Below are positions 8,401 to 16,080 of a DNA stretch of 64,000 bases, piece after piece. The stretch covers positions 3,199,057-3,263,056 of the forward strand of contig NZ_KB913029.1 in assembly GCF_000384115.1 (NCBI RefSeq). Reading direction: 5' to 3'. The notes below the pieces were generated by a model that worked only from the letters and a program-made list of their open reading frames with translations, was not told where the DNA came from and made no database searches. This stretch comes from Sporichthya polymorpha DSM 43042 (GTDB lineage: Bacteria; Actinomycetota; Actinomycetes; Sporichthyales; Sporichthyaceae). Position numbers and translations under genes: made by a program. Every line of letters starts with the position of its first letter. The first letter of the stretch is position 1.

Positions 8401-8473
8401 GTTGATGAGGGGTGACACCCTCTATCGACGGGCCCGCGCCCGCCGTCGACAAGGGGTGACACCCTTTATCGAC
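8401..8473. repeat. Two TGNCA-centred palindromes (GGGGTGACACCC type)
   Basis: Two 29-base units, 8401-8429 and 8445-8473, share the pattern GTYGAYRAGGGGTGACACCC followed by TYTATCGAC. Each can fold into a hairpin around GTGAC. A GC spacer (GGGCCCGCGCCCGCC) lies between. Related units occur at 19395-19471 and 45872-45933. The cluster contains the stop codon of the converging minus-strand gene, so it supplies that protein's last residues. Confidence 0.9.
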
Positions 8474-9726
8474 GGGGCACCTATCCGTCGACGGGCCACG
8501 ACTGCCGTTGCGTCCGACGATGTGGTTGCCATAGCAGCCACATCGTCGGACGTCCGGGGGATTCGGCCGAGCTGAGCGCGGATCCAGCGCTGGGTGAAGG
8601 CGAAGAACTCGCGGGCGCGCGGCGCCTGGTTCAGGTCGTGCCCGGCGCCGGGGAGGACGTAGGCGTCGAGGACCGGCATGTTCGACCCGAGGTGCGCGCG
8701 CTCGTCGGCGATCAGCTCCTCCGGGGTGTCGCACCGCGTGGCGCCGAAACGGAGGCCGGTGAGGTCGCCGGTCTCGGGGAGCGTGCGGTCCTCGTGGGGC
8801 CGGGTCGCGGCGTCGAGCTGCGCGCCCGCGGGGAAGGGGTGGAAGTTCTCGCGGCAGAACAGGCTGTCCTGCGCGCCGGCGACGAGCAGCACGGGCACGC
8901 GGATGTCGTGCTTCGTCGTGAGGATGTCGCGGAACTTCGCGAGCTCGGAGAACGTGACGGTCGACTTGGTCGCCTCGTCGTGCGCGATCACCCCGGGGTC
9001 GGCCTCGGCGGGGGCGTAGAACGACTGGTAGCGGGTGTTCGGAAGGGTCGTCAGGTACCCGGGGTCCAGGCCGGCGTCGCGGAACTTCTCGTCGAACATC
9101 GCCGGGTACAGGTTGCCGAGCGCGTTCGCGAGCGCCGTGGGCGCGCCCTTGCTGGAAGCGGCGGTGAACACCGCGGCGTCGACGTCGGAGTAACGGCCGA
9201 CCTCGAACCAACCCGTCCACGTCCCGTAGGAGTGGCCGACGTAGACGACCTTGGTGAAGCGGCGGCCGTCGGAGCGGCGGATCTCGCCGGTGCGGATCGC
9301 CTGCACGACCTCATGGACCGAGTGCGCGTTGCTCTCGATCGTGAGGTCGGTGGACAGCGGCTTGGACGACCGCGTCGACCCGACCCGGTCGATCGCGAGC
9401 GTCGCGAAGCCGGCCCGGTTCGCGTGGGCGACGTAGTTGTAACGATCGGTCCCGCCGGTGCGGTCGGGGAAGGACCAGTAGCCGGCGTCGTAGGTGATGC
9501 CGTGGACCAGCAACTGGATCGCGGTCGCCCGCACGCCCTTCGGTTCGCAGAGGTCACCGACGATGCGCTGGTCCTTCGGTCCGCCCTCGGTCAGCGCGAC
9601 CGCGACCTGGACCTCGCGGCACCGCGGACCGTTCTCGGTGGCGACCGCCGCGGTCGGGGCGAGCAGCGTCAGCGCCGCCGCGCCCGCGACCGCGTGCCGC
9701 ATCCGCCGGGCCCGACCGCCAATCAT
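8422..9726 (-). CDS. Exported alpha/beta hydrolase with a repeat-encoded C-terminal tail
   Basis: 434 aa from the ATG at 9726; a second ATG at 9702 fits the signal peptide (MRHAVAGAAALTLLAPTAAVA) better and is not interrupted by the AATCATTTCC element overlapping the first. The core has LLVHG oxyanion strand, GHSYG with Ser166, and a C-terminal GAGHDLN with the catalytic His. It resembles secreted lipase-like hydrolases. From residue 392 the frame runs through a hairpin repeat (TSDDVAAMATTSSD) and a TGNCA palindrome unit (SIKGVTPC) before stopping. These 43 residues are unlikely to be part of the ancestral fold. Confidence 0.82.
   Translation of the reverse strand: MIGGRARRMRHAVAGAAALTLLAPTAAVATENGPRCREVQVAVALTEGGPKDQRIVGDLCEPKGVRATAIQLLVHGITYDAGYWSFPDRTGGTDRYNYVAHANRAGFATLAIDRVGSTRSSKPLSTDLTIESNAHSVHEVVQAIRTGEIRRSDGRRFTKVVYVGHSYGTWTGWFEVGRYSDVDAAVFTAASSKGAPTALANALGNLYPAMFDEKFRDAGLDPGYLTTLPNTRYQSFYAPAEADPGVIAHDEATKSTVTFSELAKFRDILTTKHDIRVPVLLVAGAQDSLFCRENFHPFPAGAQLDAATRPHEDRTLPETGDLTGLRFGATRCDTPEELIADERAHLGSNMPVLDAYVLPGAGHDLNQAPRAREFFAFTQRWIRAQLGRIPRTSDDVAAMATTSSDATAVVARRRIGAPSIKGVTPCRRRARARR
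8511..8552. repeat. Convergent-junction hairpin repeat, copy 1
   Basis: A 42-base inverted repeat with arms CGTCCGACGATGTGG / CCACATCGTCGGACG and a loop containing CCATAG. One arm position differs from other copies (CGACGATG instead of CGAAGATG) and the other arm carries the matching change, so pairing is kept. It lies in the 3' end of the minus-strand hydrolase gene at its junction with the plus-strand hydrolase. The same element sits at 23101, 37892 and, more diverged, 48283. A bidirectional terminator role is inferred. Confidence 0.88.
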
Positions 9727-9732
9727 TTCCGC
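9718..9732. promoter_or_regulatory. AATCAT-type element at the hydrolase start
   Basis: GCCAATCATTTCCGC overlaps the first possible ATG of the minus-strand hydrolase. It shares AATCATTTCC with sites at 20613-20627 (reverse) and 20675-20688. If it is an operator or -10 region, the hydrolase start must be the later ATG at 9702. Confidence 0.4.
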
Positions 9733-9769
9733 ATTGCAGCACGGGATCGGGCCCGTGTCACCGGTTCGG

Positions 9770-11254
9770 TCACGCCTTTCCGGCGGCCTTGGCCCGGCGC
9801 CGCCGGGCGGTTCTCCGCATCAGGCCGACGGATGCGGTAACGACGCGGTCGTACCCGCGGGGGTACGGCGGGACCATCACTTGCGCGACGCTGACCGGGG
9901 TCTTGTTGTGGACGACCGTGCGCCGGTGGCTGAACGTGTCGAAACCGGCCTTGCCGTGGTACGCGCCGTAACCGCTGCGGCCGACGCCGCCGAACGGTGC
10001 GGACATCGCGGCGCAGTGGGCGGCGAAGTCGTCGATCGTCATGCCGCCGCTGCGGGTGCGGGTCCGGAACCGCTCGAAGTCCGCCCCGGTCGGGCCGTAC
10101 CAGTACGCCGCGAGCGGGGCGGGGCGGTCGGCGAGCCGTGCGATGACGTCGTCGATCCGGTCGTAGGGGTGGACGGTGAGGACCGGGCCGAAGACCTCCT
10201 CGGAGTCGATCGTCATCTCCGGCGTGACGCCGAGCAGGATCGTCGGGGCGATGCGACGTGACGTCCGGTCAGGAAGCCGCTCGCCCGGGGGTGCGACCTC
10301 GATCTTCTTGGCGCCCTTGGCGACGGCGTCCTCGATGAGGCCGACGACGCGGTCGAAGTTCCGCTCGTTGACGATGCTGACCCAACCCTCGCCGTGCAGC
10401 ACCGACGGGAAGCTGGCGCGCGCCGCGGCTTGCGCGGCGTCGACGAACGCATGCACCTGCGCGCGGGGGACGTAGACCTCGTCCGGGCACAGGCACAGCT
10501 GGCCGCCGTTGGCCAGCCGCGCGGCCATGATGCGGGCCCCGACCTTCGCGACGTCCGCGCCGGAACCGACCGCGGCCGGGTTCTTGCCGCCGAGCTCGAG
10601 CGTGACCGGCGTCAGGTTCGCGGCCGCGGCCTGCGCGACCAGCGCGCCGACCTGGGGCGAGCCGGTGAAGAACAGGTGGTCGAAGGGCAGGGAACTGAAC
10701 GCCGCCGCGGTCTCCGGGCCGCCGCAGAACACGGTGAACTCGGCGGGGTCGAAGTACTTCGGGGTGAGCTCGGCGAGCAGTTCGCCGGTCCGCGCCGTGA
10801 CCTCCGAGGCCTTGGCCATCACACGGTTGCCGGCGGCGAACGCCGCCGCGGCCGGCTCGGCCAGCAGCCCGACCGGGAAGTTCCACGGCGCGATGACGCC
10901 GACGACGCCGAGCGGGCTGGGTTCGACGCGGATCGGCATCCCGAGGGCGCCCGCGACCGGCAGGACACGGCGCGGCTTCATCCACGTCGCGAGCCGGGCC
11001 CGCGTGAGTTCGAGGTCCGGGACGATCCCGAGCACCTCGCTGACGATGCTGGTCGACCGCGGCCGGGACCCGAAGTCGGCGCCGACGGCGTCCGCGATCG
11101 CGGTGGCGTTCTCGGTCAGCAGCAGCGTCAGGCGGTCGATGCGATCCCGTCGGACCGCCACCGACGGGGGACCCTCGGCCACGAACGCGGCCCGCTGCCG
11201 GTCGTAGGCCGCGCGCAGTTCGTCGGCGGTGTGCTCGGTCCGGACCGCGGTCAT
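9770..11254 (-). CDS. Aldehyde dehydrogenase, coniferyl-aldehyde dehydrogenase-like
   Basis: 494 aa. NAD-binding APWNFP lies at 122-127, catalytic Glu220 in LELGGKNP, catalytic Cys254 in NGGQLCLCPDE and the FGPVL block later. A Cys-x-Cys at the active site and the C-terminal PFGGVGRSGYGAYHGKAGFDTFSHRR fit the coniferyl-aldehyde dehydrogenase/class 3 ALDH group. The ATG at 11254 follows ACGGAGGGCCAG. The extreme C-terminus is very basic (RRTARRRRAKAAGKA). It lies downstream of a TetR gene and an acyl-CoA synthetase, so it probably oxidises a fatty or aromatic aldehyde to the acid that is then activated. Confidence 0.9.
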   Translation of the reverse strand: MTAVRTEHTADELRAAYDRQRAAFVAEGPPSVAVRRDRIDRLTLLLTENATAIADAVGADFGSRPRSTSIVSEVLGIVPDLELTRARLATWMKPRRVLPVAGALGMPIRVEPSPLGVVGVIAPWNFPVGLLAEPAAAAFAAGNRVMAKASEVTARTGELLAELTPKYFDPAEFTVFCGGPETAAAFSSLPFDHLFFTGSPQVGALVAQAAAANLTPVTLELGGKNPAAVGSGADVAKVGARIMAARLANGGQLCLCPDEVYVPRAQVHAFVDAAQAAARASFPSVLHGEGWVSIVNERNFDRVVGLIEDAVAKGAKKIEVAPPGERLPDRTSRRIAPTILLGVTPEMTIDSEEVFGPVLTVHPYDRIDDVIARLADRPAPLAAYWYGPTGADFERFRTRTRSGGMTIDDFAAHCAAMSAPFGGVGRSGYGAYHGKAGFDTFSHRRTVVHNKTPVSVAQVMVPPYPRGYDRVVTASVGLMRRTARRRRAKAAGKA

Positions 11255-11290
11255 GTCTGGCCCTCCGTCATGTCTGGCCGTCATGTCTGA
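11251..11290. repeat. Triple TCATGTCTG micro-repeat at the ALDH start
   Basis: TCATGTCTGG or TCATGTCTGA occurs at 11251, 11268 and 11281, giving three CAGACATGAC start-like segments on the reverse strand. Two are in frame with the dehydrogenase (11284 and 11254) and one is out of frame. Only the 11254 start has a good ribosome site. The repeats bridge the TetR stop and the ALDH start and look like recent slippage or duplication. Confidence 0.7.
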
Positions 11291-11889
11291 ACCCCCTTGA
11301 GGACGAGATCGACCAGGGCGGAGACGTCACGCGCTGCGGTGACGCGCTGACGTTTGGTCGGGGGGATCGGTGTGCTGACGACCTGCATGATCACGCCGCC
11401 GAAGATCGCGACGAGCAGCGCGCTGACGTCGGTCTCGCGGGACACCTCGCCGCGGTCCATGGCGCGACGGACCACCTTGCGCGCGGCGCGGATGGCGTCG
11501 TCGCGGAACGCCTCGAACCGGATCCCGAGGTCGGGGTTCAGCCGGGCCTCGCCGAGCAGACGCAGGGCCGCGGCGCCGTACTCGCCGTCGTAGAAGTCGA
11601 AGACCGCCTGCGCGAGGACCGTCAGGTCGGACCGGATGTCGCCGGTGTCGACGTCGCTGCGGAACGCGACCTGCGCGGCGAGCGACTCCGTCAGCAGATC
11701 CTCCTTGGAGGACCACCGCGCGTAGATCGACGCCTTGCCGACGGCGGCCTCCTTGGCGACCGCCTCGATCGTGAAGCCGCGCCAGCCGTGCCGGCCGTAG
11801 ACCCGGCAGGCCGCACGGTGGACGCGGTCGGCCAGCCCGGGGTCCGGCGGCCGACCGGGGCCGGAGTTGGTGACAGCGGGAGTGCTCAC
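11281..11889 (-). CDS. TetR family transcriptional regulator
   Basis: 202 aa from a GTG that overlaps the acyl-CoA synthetase stop by 4 bases. The N-terminal helix-turn-helix is FTIEAVAKEAAVGKASIYARWSSKEDLL at about 39-66. The C-terminal half is the divergent ligand domain. It is co-transcribed within the acyl-CoA catabolic operon, so it probably senses an acyl-CoA or the aldehyde and represses this operon. Its operator could not be identified. Confidence 0.9.
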   Translation of the reverse strand: MSTPAVTNSGPGRPPDPGLADRVHRAACRVYGRHGWRGFTIEAVAKEAAVGKASIYARWSSKEDLLTESLAAQVAFRSDVDTGDIRSDLTVLAQAVFDFYDGEYGAAALRLLGEARLNPDLGIRFEAFRDDAIRAARKVVRRAMDRGEVSRETDVSALLVAIFGGVIMQVVSTPIPPTKRQRVTAARDVSALVDLVLKGVQT

Positions 11890-13691
11890 AGCCGGATCTC
11901 GCCCGACCGGATCCGGGCCTCGACGTCGTCGGTCAGGTCCTGCGGGTCCGACCCCGGCGCAACGAGCACGACACGGTCGCCGCCCGGCGGTCGGAAGCCC
12001 TCGTCCTTGAGGTCGGCCTTCTTGTAGCGGAACGTCCCGGTGACGTCGGTCTGGGAGTTGGTCAGGCGAAGGAAGCGTGGCACCGCGAACTCCGGCAGAC
12101 CGGCGCGCATGTGCCGCGCGAGGCCGGCGAGGTCGAAGGTCGCCGGTTCCTCGACCACGAGCCGAGCCATGCCGGCGCGGCCCTCCATCGCGGGCACCTC
12201 GACGCCGTAGACGATCGCCTCGAGGATGCCGGCGAAGCCGTTGATCACACCCTCGACCTCGGTGGTGGCGACGTTCTCGGCGTGCCAGCGGAACGTGTCA
12301 CCGAGCCGGTCGACGAACTGGATGTGTCCGTGACCCTGATTCAGGACCAGGTCGCCGGAGTTGAACCAGCGGTCGCCGGGTTTGAACACGTCGCGCAGGA
12401 TCTTGCTCTGCGTCGCCTCCGGGTCGGTGTACCCGTCGAACTGCTGGTGGGCGGAGATCTGCTGGAGCAGGACGCCGCGGCCGCCCGGCTTCAGCGCGAT
12501 CCCGCGACCGTCCGTGCCACGCACGATGTCGTTCCGTTCGTGGTCCCACGCCGCGACCTTCATGCCGCGGGGTGACCACCCGCAGGTGCGGTCGAAGTTG
12601 AACAGGTTGACGAACCCGGCCGGCGACTCCGAACCGCCGTACACCTCGTAGACCGCGTCGATGCCGAACCGGGCCTTGAAGTCGTCCCAGATCTCGTGCC
12701 GTAGGCCGGCGCCCATCATGTTGGTGACGCGGTGGTTGCGGTCGTCCGGTGAGGGCGGCTGGTTCCACAGGTACCGCGCCATCTCCCCGACGTAGTTGAA
12801 GCCGGTCGCGTTGTGCTTGCGGATGTCGTTCCAGAAGTTCGACGCCGAGAACCCGCGCGCGAGGGCGAACGTCGCGCCGGTGAACAGGCAGGCGAACCAG
12901 CCGCCCATCAGCGCGGTGACGTGGTACATCGGCAGCGGGCAGTAGATGACGTCGTCCGGACCGATCTCGCGCAACGCCTTGCCGGCGAACAGGCCGCCCA
13001 TGAACAGGCGGCGGTGCTTGTTGATCGCGCACTTCGGCATGCCGGTCGTGCCCGAGGTGTACACGTAGAACGCCGGGTCGCCGAACGAGACGGCGGCGGT
13101 CTCCGGCAGGCTCGTCGACGCCGCGGACTCGGTGGCCGCGGTCAGGGACCGAAAGCCCGCCGGCAGCGGGGTGCTCCCGGCCTCCTCGGCGAGGAAGCAC
13201 TCGGCCGGCAGCTCGGTCTCGGGGATCGTCTGCAGACTCGGGAGCAGTTCCTCACCGACCACCAGGGCCTTGGGGGCGGCCTTGCGAAGGCTGTTCGCGA
13301 GGACGTCGCCCTGCAGGCCGATGTTGATCAGCGCCCCGATCGCTCCCAGTTTGAGCGCGCCCATCGCGACCGGGATGTAGGTCGAACGGTTCGTCAGGAA
13401 GATGGCGACGACGTCACCCTTGCCGACGCCGACGGCTTTGAGGGCGTGCGCGCACCGGTTCGACCACTCGTTGATCTCGGCCCAGGTGTAGACCTCGTCC
13501 TCGAACCGCAGCCCGACCTGGGTCGGGGTCTCGGCGGCGCGGCGCTCCAGGAGAGCGCCCATCGAGTCCTGCTCGGAGTCGGACAGACGCTGGAGCTTGA
13601 TCAGTGCCGGGAGGACCCCGCGGTGGCTCAGCTTCCTGATCAGCCGGAGGTAGAACTCGCGGCCCGAGATCAGGTCGGCGTTCGCGCTCAT
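11886..13691 (-). CDS. Acyl-CoA synthetase (AMP-forming), FadD6/FATP-like
   Basis: 601 aa. The P-loop FYVYTSGTTGMPKCAINKHRR is at about 208-228, followed by VYEVYGGSESPAGF, WFNSGDLV and VDRLGDTFRWHAENVATTEVE. This layout (DTFRW rather than DxxRxxG) is that of very-long-chain/FATP-type synthetases. It activates a fatty or steroid-like acid to its CoA ester. The ATG at 13691 follows GGTGGAGGAACCG and overlaps the upstream stop (ATGA). An in-frame GTG 12 bases earlier is possible but lacks a ribosome site. Confidence 0.9.
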   Translation of the reverse strand: MSANADLISGREFYLRLIRKLSHRGVLPALIKLQRLSDSEQDSMGALLERRAAETPTQVGLRFEDEVYTWAEINEWSNRCAHALKAVGVGKGDVVAIFLTNRSTYIPVAMGALKLGAIGALINIGLQGDVLANSLRKAAPKALVVGEELLPSLQTIPETELPAECFLAEEAGSTPLPAGFRSLTAATESAASTSLPETAAVSFGDPAFYVYTSGTTGMPKCAINKHRRLFMGGLFAGKALREIGPDDVIYCPLPMYHVTALMGGWFACLFTGATFALARGFSASNFWNDIRKHNATGFNYVGEMARYLWNQPPSPDDRNHRVTNMMGAGLRHEIWDDFKARFGIDAVYEVYGGSESPAGFVNLFNFDRTCGWSPRGMKVAAWDHERNDIVRGTDGRGIALKPGGRGVLLQQISAHQQFDGYTDPEATQSKILRDVFKPGDRWFNSGDLVLNQGHGHIQFVDRLGDTFRWHAENVATTEVEGVINGFAGILEAIVYGVEVPAMEGRAGMARLVVEEPATFDLAGLARHMRAGLPEFAVPRFLRLTNSQTDVTGTFRYKKADLKDEGFRPPGGDRVVLVAPGSDPQDLTDDVEARIRSGEIRL

Positions 13692-16048
13692 CGGTTCCTC
13701 CACCGCGGGGCACGCTTCTGGGCGAAGGCCGTCATCCCCTCCATCATGTCCGCGCTGACCATCAGCGCGTCGGCCACGGCGGACTGCCGCTCCTGCGCTC
13801 GGACCTCGTCGGGGTCACCGCGCATCGCCTCCATCGCCTGCAGCGACAGGCGCACCGACGTGGGGGAGGCGGTGAGGATCTCGTCGGCGAGTTCGCGAGC
13901 GACGCGCAGCGATTCCCCCGCGGGGGTGACGCGGTTGACCAGACCCCAGCCGCGGGCCTCCTCGGCGTTCATGCGGCGGCCGGTGAGGATGAGTTCGTTC
14001 GCCACGTTGGGCGGGATGCGGCGGGGCAACCGGACGAGCCCGCCCGCCCCGGCGAAGACGCCGACCTTGACCTCGCTGAGCCCGAACGTCGCCCGCTCGT
14101 CGGCGACGATCAGGTGGCAGGCCAGCGCGATCTCGCACCCGCCGCCGAGGGCGTACCCGTTGACCGCGGCGATGACGGGCTTGCTCATGTTCTGACGCCC
14201 CGTCAAGCCGCCGAAGCCGGTCACCGGCAGGTACGTCGGCTTGCCGGAGGCGCTGTAGATCAGGTCGTTGCCGGCGCAGAACGCCTCGTCCCCGGCGCCG
14301 GTGACGATCGCGACCCACAGCTCCGGGTCGGCGAAGTAGGCGTTCCAGATGTCCTCGAGCTCTTCGTTGGCCGGCGGGTGCAGCGAGTTGCGCAGGTCGG
14401 GCCGGTTGATGGTCACCTCGAGCAGGCGGCCGCGCCGTTCGACCGTGGCGAACTCGTAGGAGTCGCGGAACCCGACGGGCCGGGCCGGCAGGCGCCGCTC
14501 CAGGGCGGCCCGGCTGAGCGCGACGCGGTTGTTCGCTCCGGTGGCGCGGACGTAGATCCGGGTGCCGACGGGGTTGTCCTCACCTTCGAGGACCTGGAGC
14601 AGGTCGTCGTCGCCGGGCATGCCGGTCGCGACGAAGCGGCGACCGTCCGCCTCGAGGCGGCCGACGACGATCGCGTGTGCCCCGGACCGGCCGTACTTGA
14701 CCGTCCACGTCTCCAGCCGGGCCCAGCCGTTGGGCGCCGCGACGGTGGCGACGCGGGGGACGGCGTCGAGTTCCTCCTGGGTGTGGGCGCTGCTCGGCGG
14801 CTGCCACGGGCTGGGGGTGGTCGTGTAGAGCCCGACGGAGTACTTGGACAGCACGCCGCCGTTCGCCGCGACCAGGGCGAGCGAGCCGGGTTCGGACCGG
14901 GCGCGGGTGACGGCTTCGGCGATCGCGTGGGCCGAGTAGTTGTTCCCGGCGCCGCCGAAGAAGCAGAGCCCGCCGGTGAGGGTGAACCCGCGCGGGTCGT
15001 TGGGCGAGAGCCCGAGCGTGTCCAGGACGTTCGAGACCGCGATCGGGAAGCAGCTGTAGAGGTCGAAGCAGCTGACGTCGTCGAGGGACTTGTTCGCCAC
15101 CGCCAGCGCGTGCCGGACGGCGGCCGGTGCGCTCGGCGCGACCGACAGGTCGGGCCGCTCGAACAGCGTCACCTCGCGCAGGTCCGCGTACCCAGCGAGG
15201 TAGACGATCCGGTCCTCGTCGATCCCGAGGCGCCGGGCCTCCCCGAGCGAGGTCAGCAGGATCGCGGCGCCCTGGTTGACCAGGTCGCGGGAGACGAGGA
15301 AGCGCGGGAAGGGGGAGGCGATGAGGCGGTTGCGTTCGTCGACGGTCGACAGCGTCGCGGCATCGAGCTCCTCGCGGAACACCGCGTGCGGGTTCTTCGC
15401 CGCGACAGTCGTGAACGGCGCGAACAACTCGCCCATCGCCCGGCGGTACTCGTCGCGCCCCAGCGCGAGGCGGCCGCGGCGGGCGTTCTCGACGAGGCCG
15501 TACTGGCTGGGGGCGTCGATGAGTCCGTGGAGCATCTGGGCGTAGGTGAGCAGGCCTTCGAGCGCCCAGCCCCGGTCCTCCAGGTCACCGCCCGGATCGT
15601 CGGACCAGTCCGCCGCGGTCCCGGTCTCCTGCAGGTGACGGGCCGTCGAGATTGCCTCCGCCCCGGCCAGCAGGACCCAGGACGCCCGGCCGGCCGCGAT
15701 CTCGGCCGCGAACTCGTTGACCAGCTTCTGCGGGCCCTGACCGCCGACGACTTCGAGCACCGCGCGGCGCGGGTCGGCCCTCAGCCGCGAGGCGACCGAG
15801 CGCGGAAAGTTCGTCGACTGTCCGAACGGCGCCTTGGCCATCGGGGTCGAATTCTCGAACTGACGGGTCGTCGCGACGACGTCGACAAGCGGGGCGATCT
15901 CCGCCGGCTCCCGGCCGGTGTCGGTGAGGGCTTCCTGCGCGGCGGCCACCGCGAGCGCGATCGGCGAGAGCGCGGCGAAGCCGGGGTCGCCGACGCGTTC
16001 GGAACTCTGGCCGACGCCGACGAGTACGGGGGTGCTCGGGTCGATCAT
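13688..16048 (-). CDS. Thiolase-like protein type 1 fused to enoyl-CoA hydratase (crotonase)
   Basis: 786 aa in one frame. Residues 1 to about 500 are a thiolase-like protein (IDPSTPVLVGVGQSSER start, GGQGPQKLVNE where thiolases have the nucleophilic Cys, YSCFPIAV, GGLCFFGGAGNNYSAHA) with the extra C-terminal beta domain (PNGWARLETWTVKYGRSG). Residues from about 530 are a crotonase: VTINRPDLRNSLHPP, EAFCAGNDL, NGYALGGGCEIALACHL. No stop and no plausible start codon separate them, so a true fusion is likely. The missing thiolase Cys suggests a non-thiolytic or structural role for the first half. The ATG at 16048 follows GCGAGGAC. Confidence 0.87.
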   Translation of the reverse strand: MIDPSTPVLVGVGQSSERVGDPGFAALSPIALAVAAAQEALTDTGREPAEIAPLVDVVATTRQFENSTPMAKAPFGQSTNFPRSVASRLRADPRRAVLEVVGGQGPQKLVNEFAAEIAAGRASWVLLAGAEAISTARHLQETGTAADWSDDPGGDLEDRGWALEGLLTYAQMLHGLIDAPSQYGLVENARRGRLALGRDEYRRAMGELFAPFTTVAAKNPHAVFREELDAATLSTVDERNRLIASPFPRFLVSRDLVNQGAAILLTSLGEARRLGIDEDRIVYLAGYADLREVTLFERPDLSVAPSAPAAVRHALAVANKSLDDVSCFDLYSCFPIAVSNVLDTLGLSPNDPRGFTLTGGLCFFGGAGNNYSAHAIAEAVTRARSEPGSLALVAANGGVLSKYSVGLYTTTPSPWQPPSSAHTQEELDAVPRVATVAAPNGWARLETWTVKYGRSGAHAIVVGRLEADGRRFVATGMPGDDDLLQVLEGEDNPVGTRIYVRATGANNRVALSRAALERRLPARPVGFRDSYEFATVERRGRLLEVTINRPDLRNSLHPPANEELEDIWNAYFADPELWVAIVTGAGDEAFCAGNDLIYSASGKPTYLPVTGFGGLTGRQNMSKPVIAAVNGYALGGGCEIALACHLIVADERATFGLSEVKVGVFAGAGGLVRLPRRIPPNVANELILTGRRMNAEEARGWGLVNRVTPAGESLRVARELADEILTASPTSVRLSLQAMEAMRGDPDEVRAQERQSAVADALMVSADMMEGMTAFAQKRAPRWRNR

Positions 16049-16080
16049 GTGGTCCTCGCTCACTGTTGGACGACGGGCGG

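Noticed and set aside
14464-14470. Separate start for an independent enoyl-CoA hydratase inside the 13688-16048 gene
   Set aside because: No ATG, GTG or TTG codon or ribosome site was found near the crotonase N-terminus; valines there are GTC and leucines CTG.
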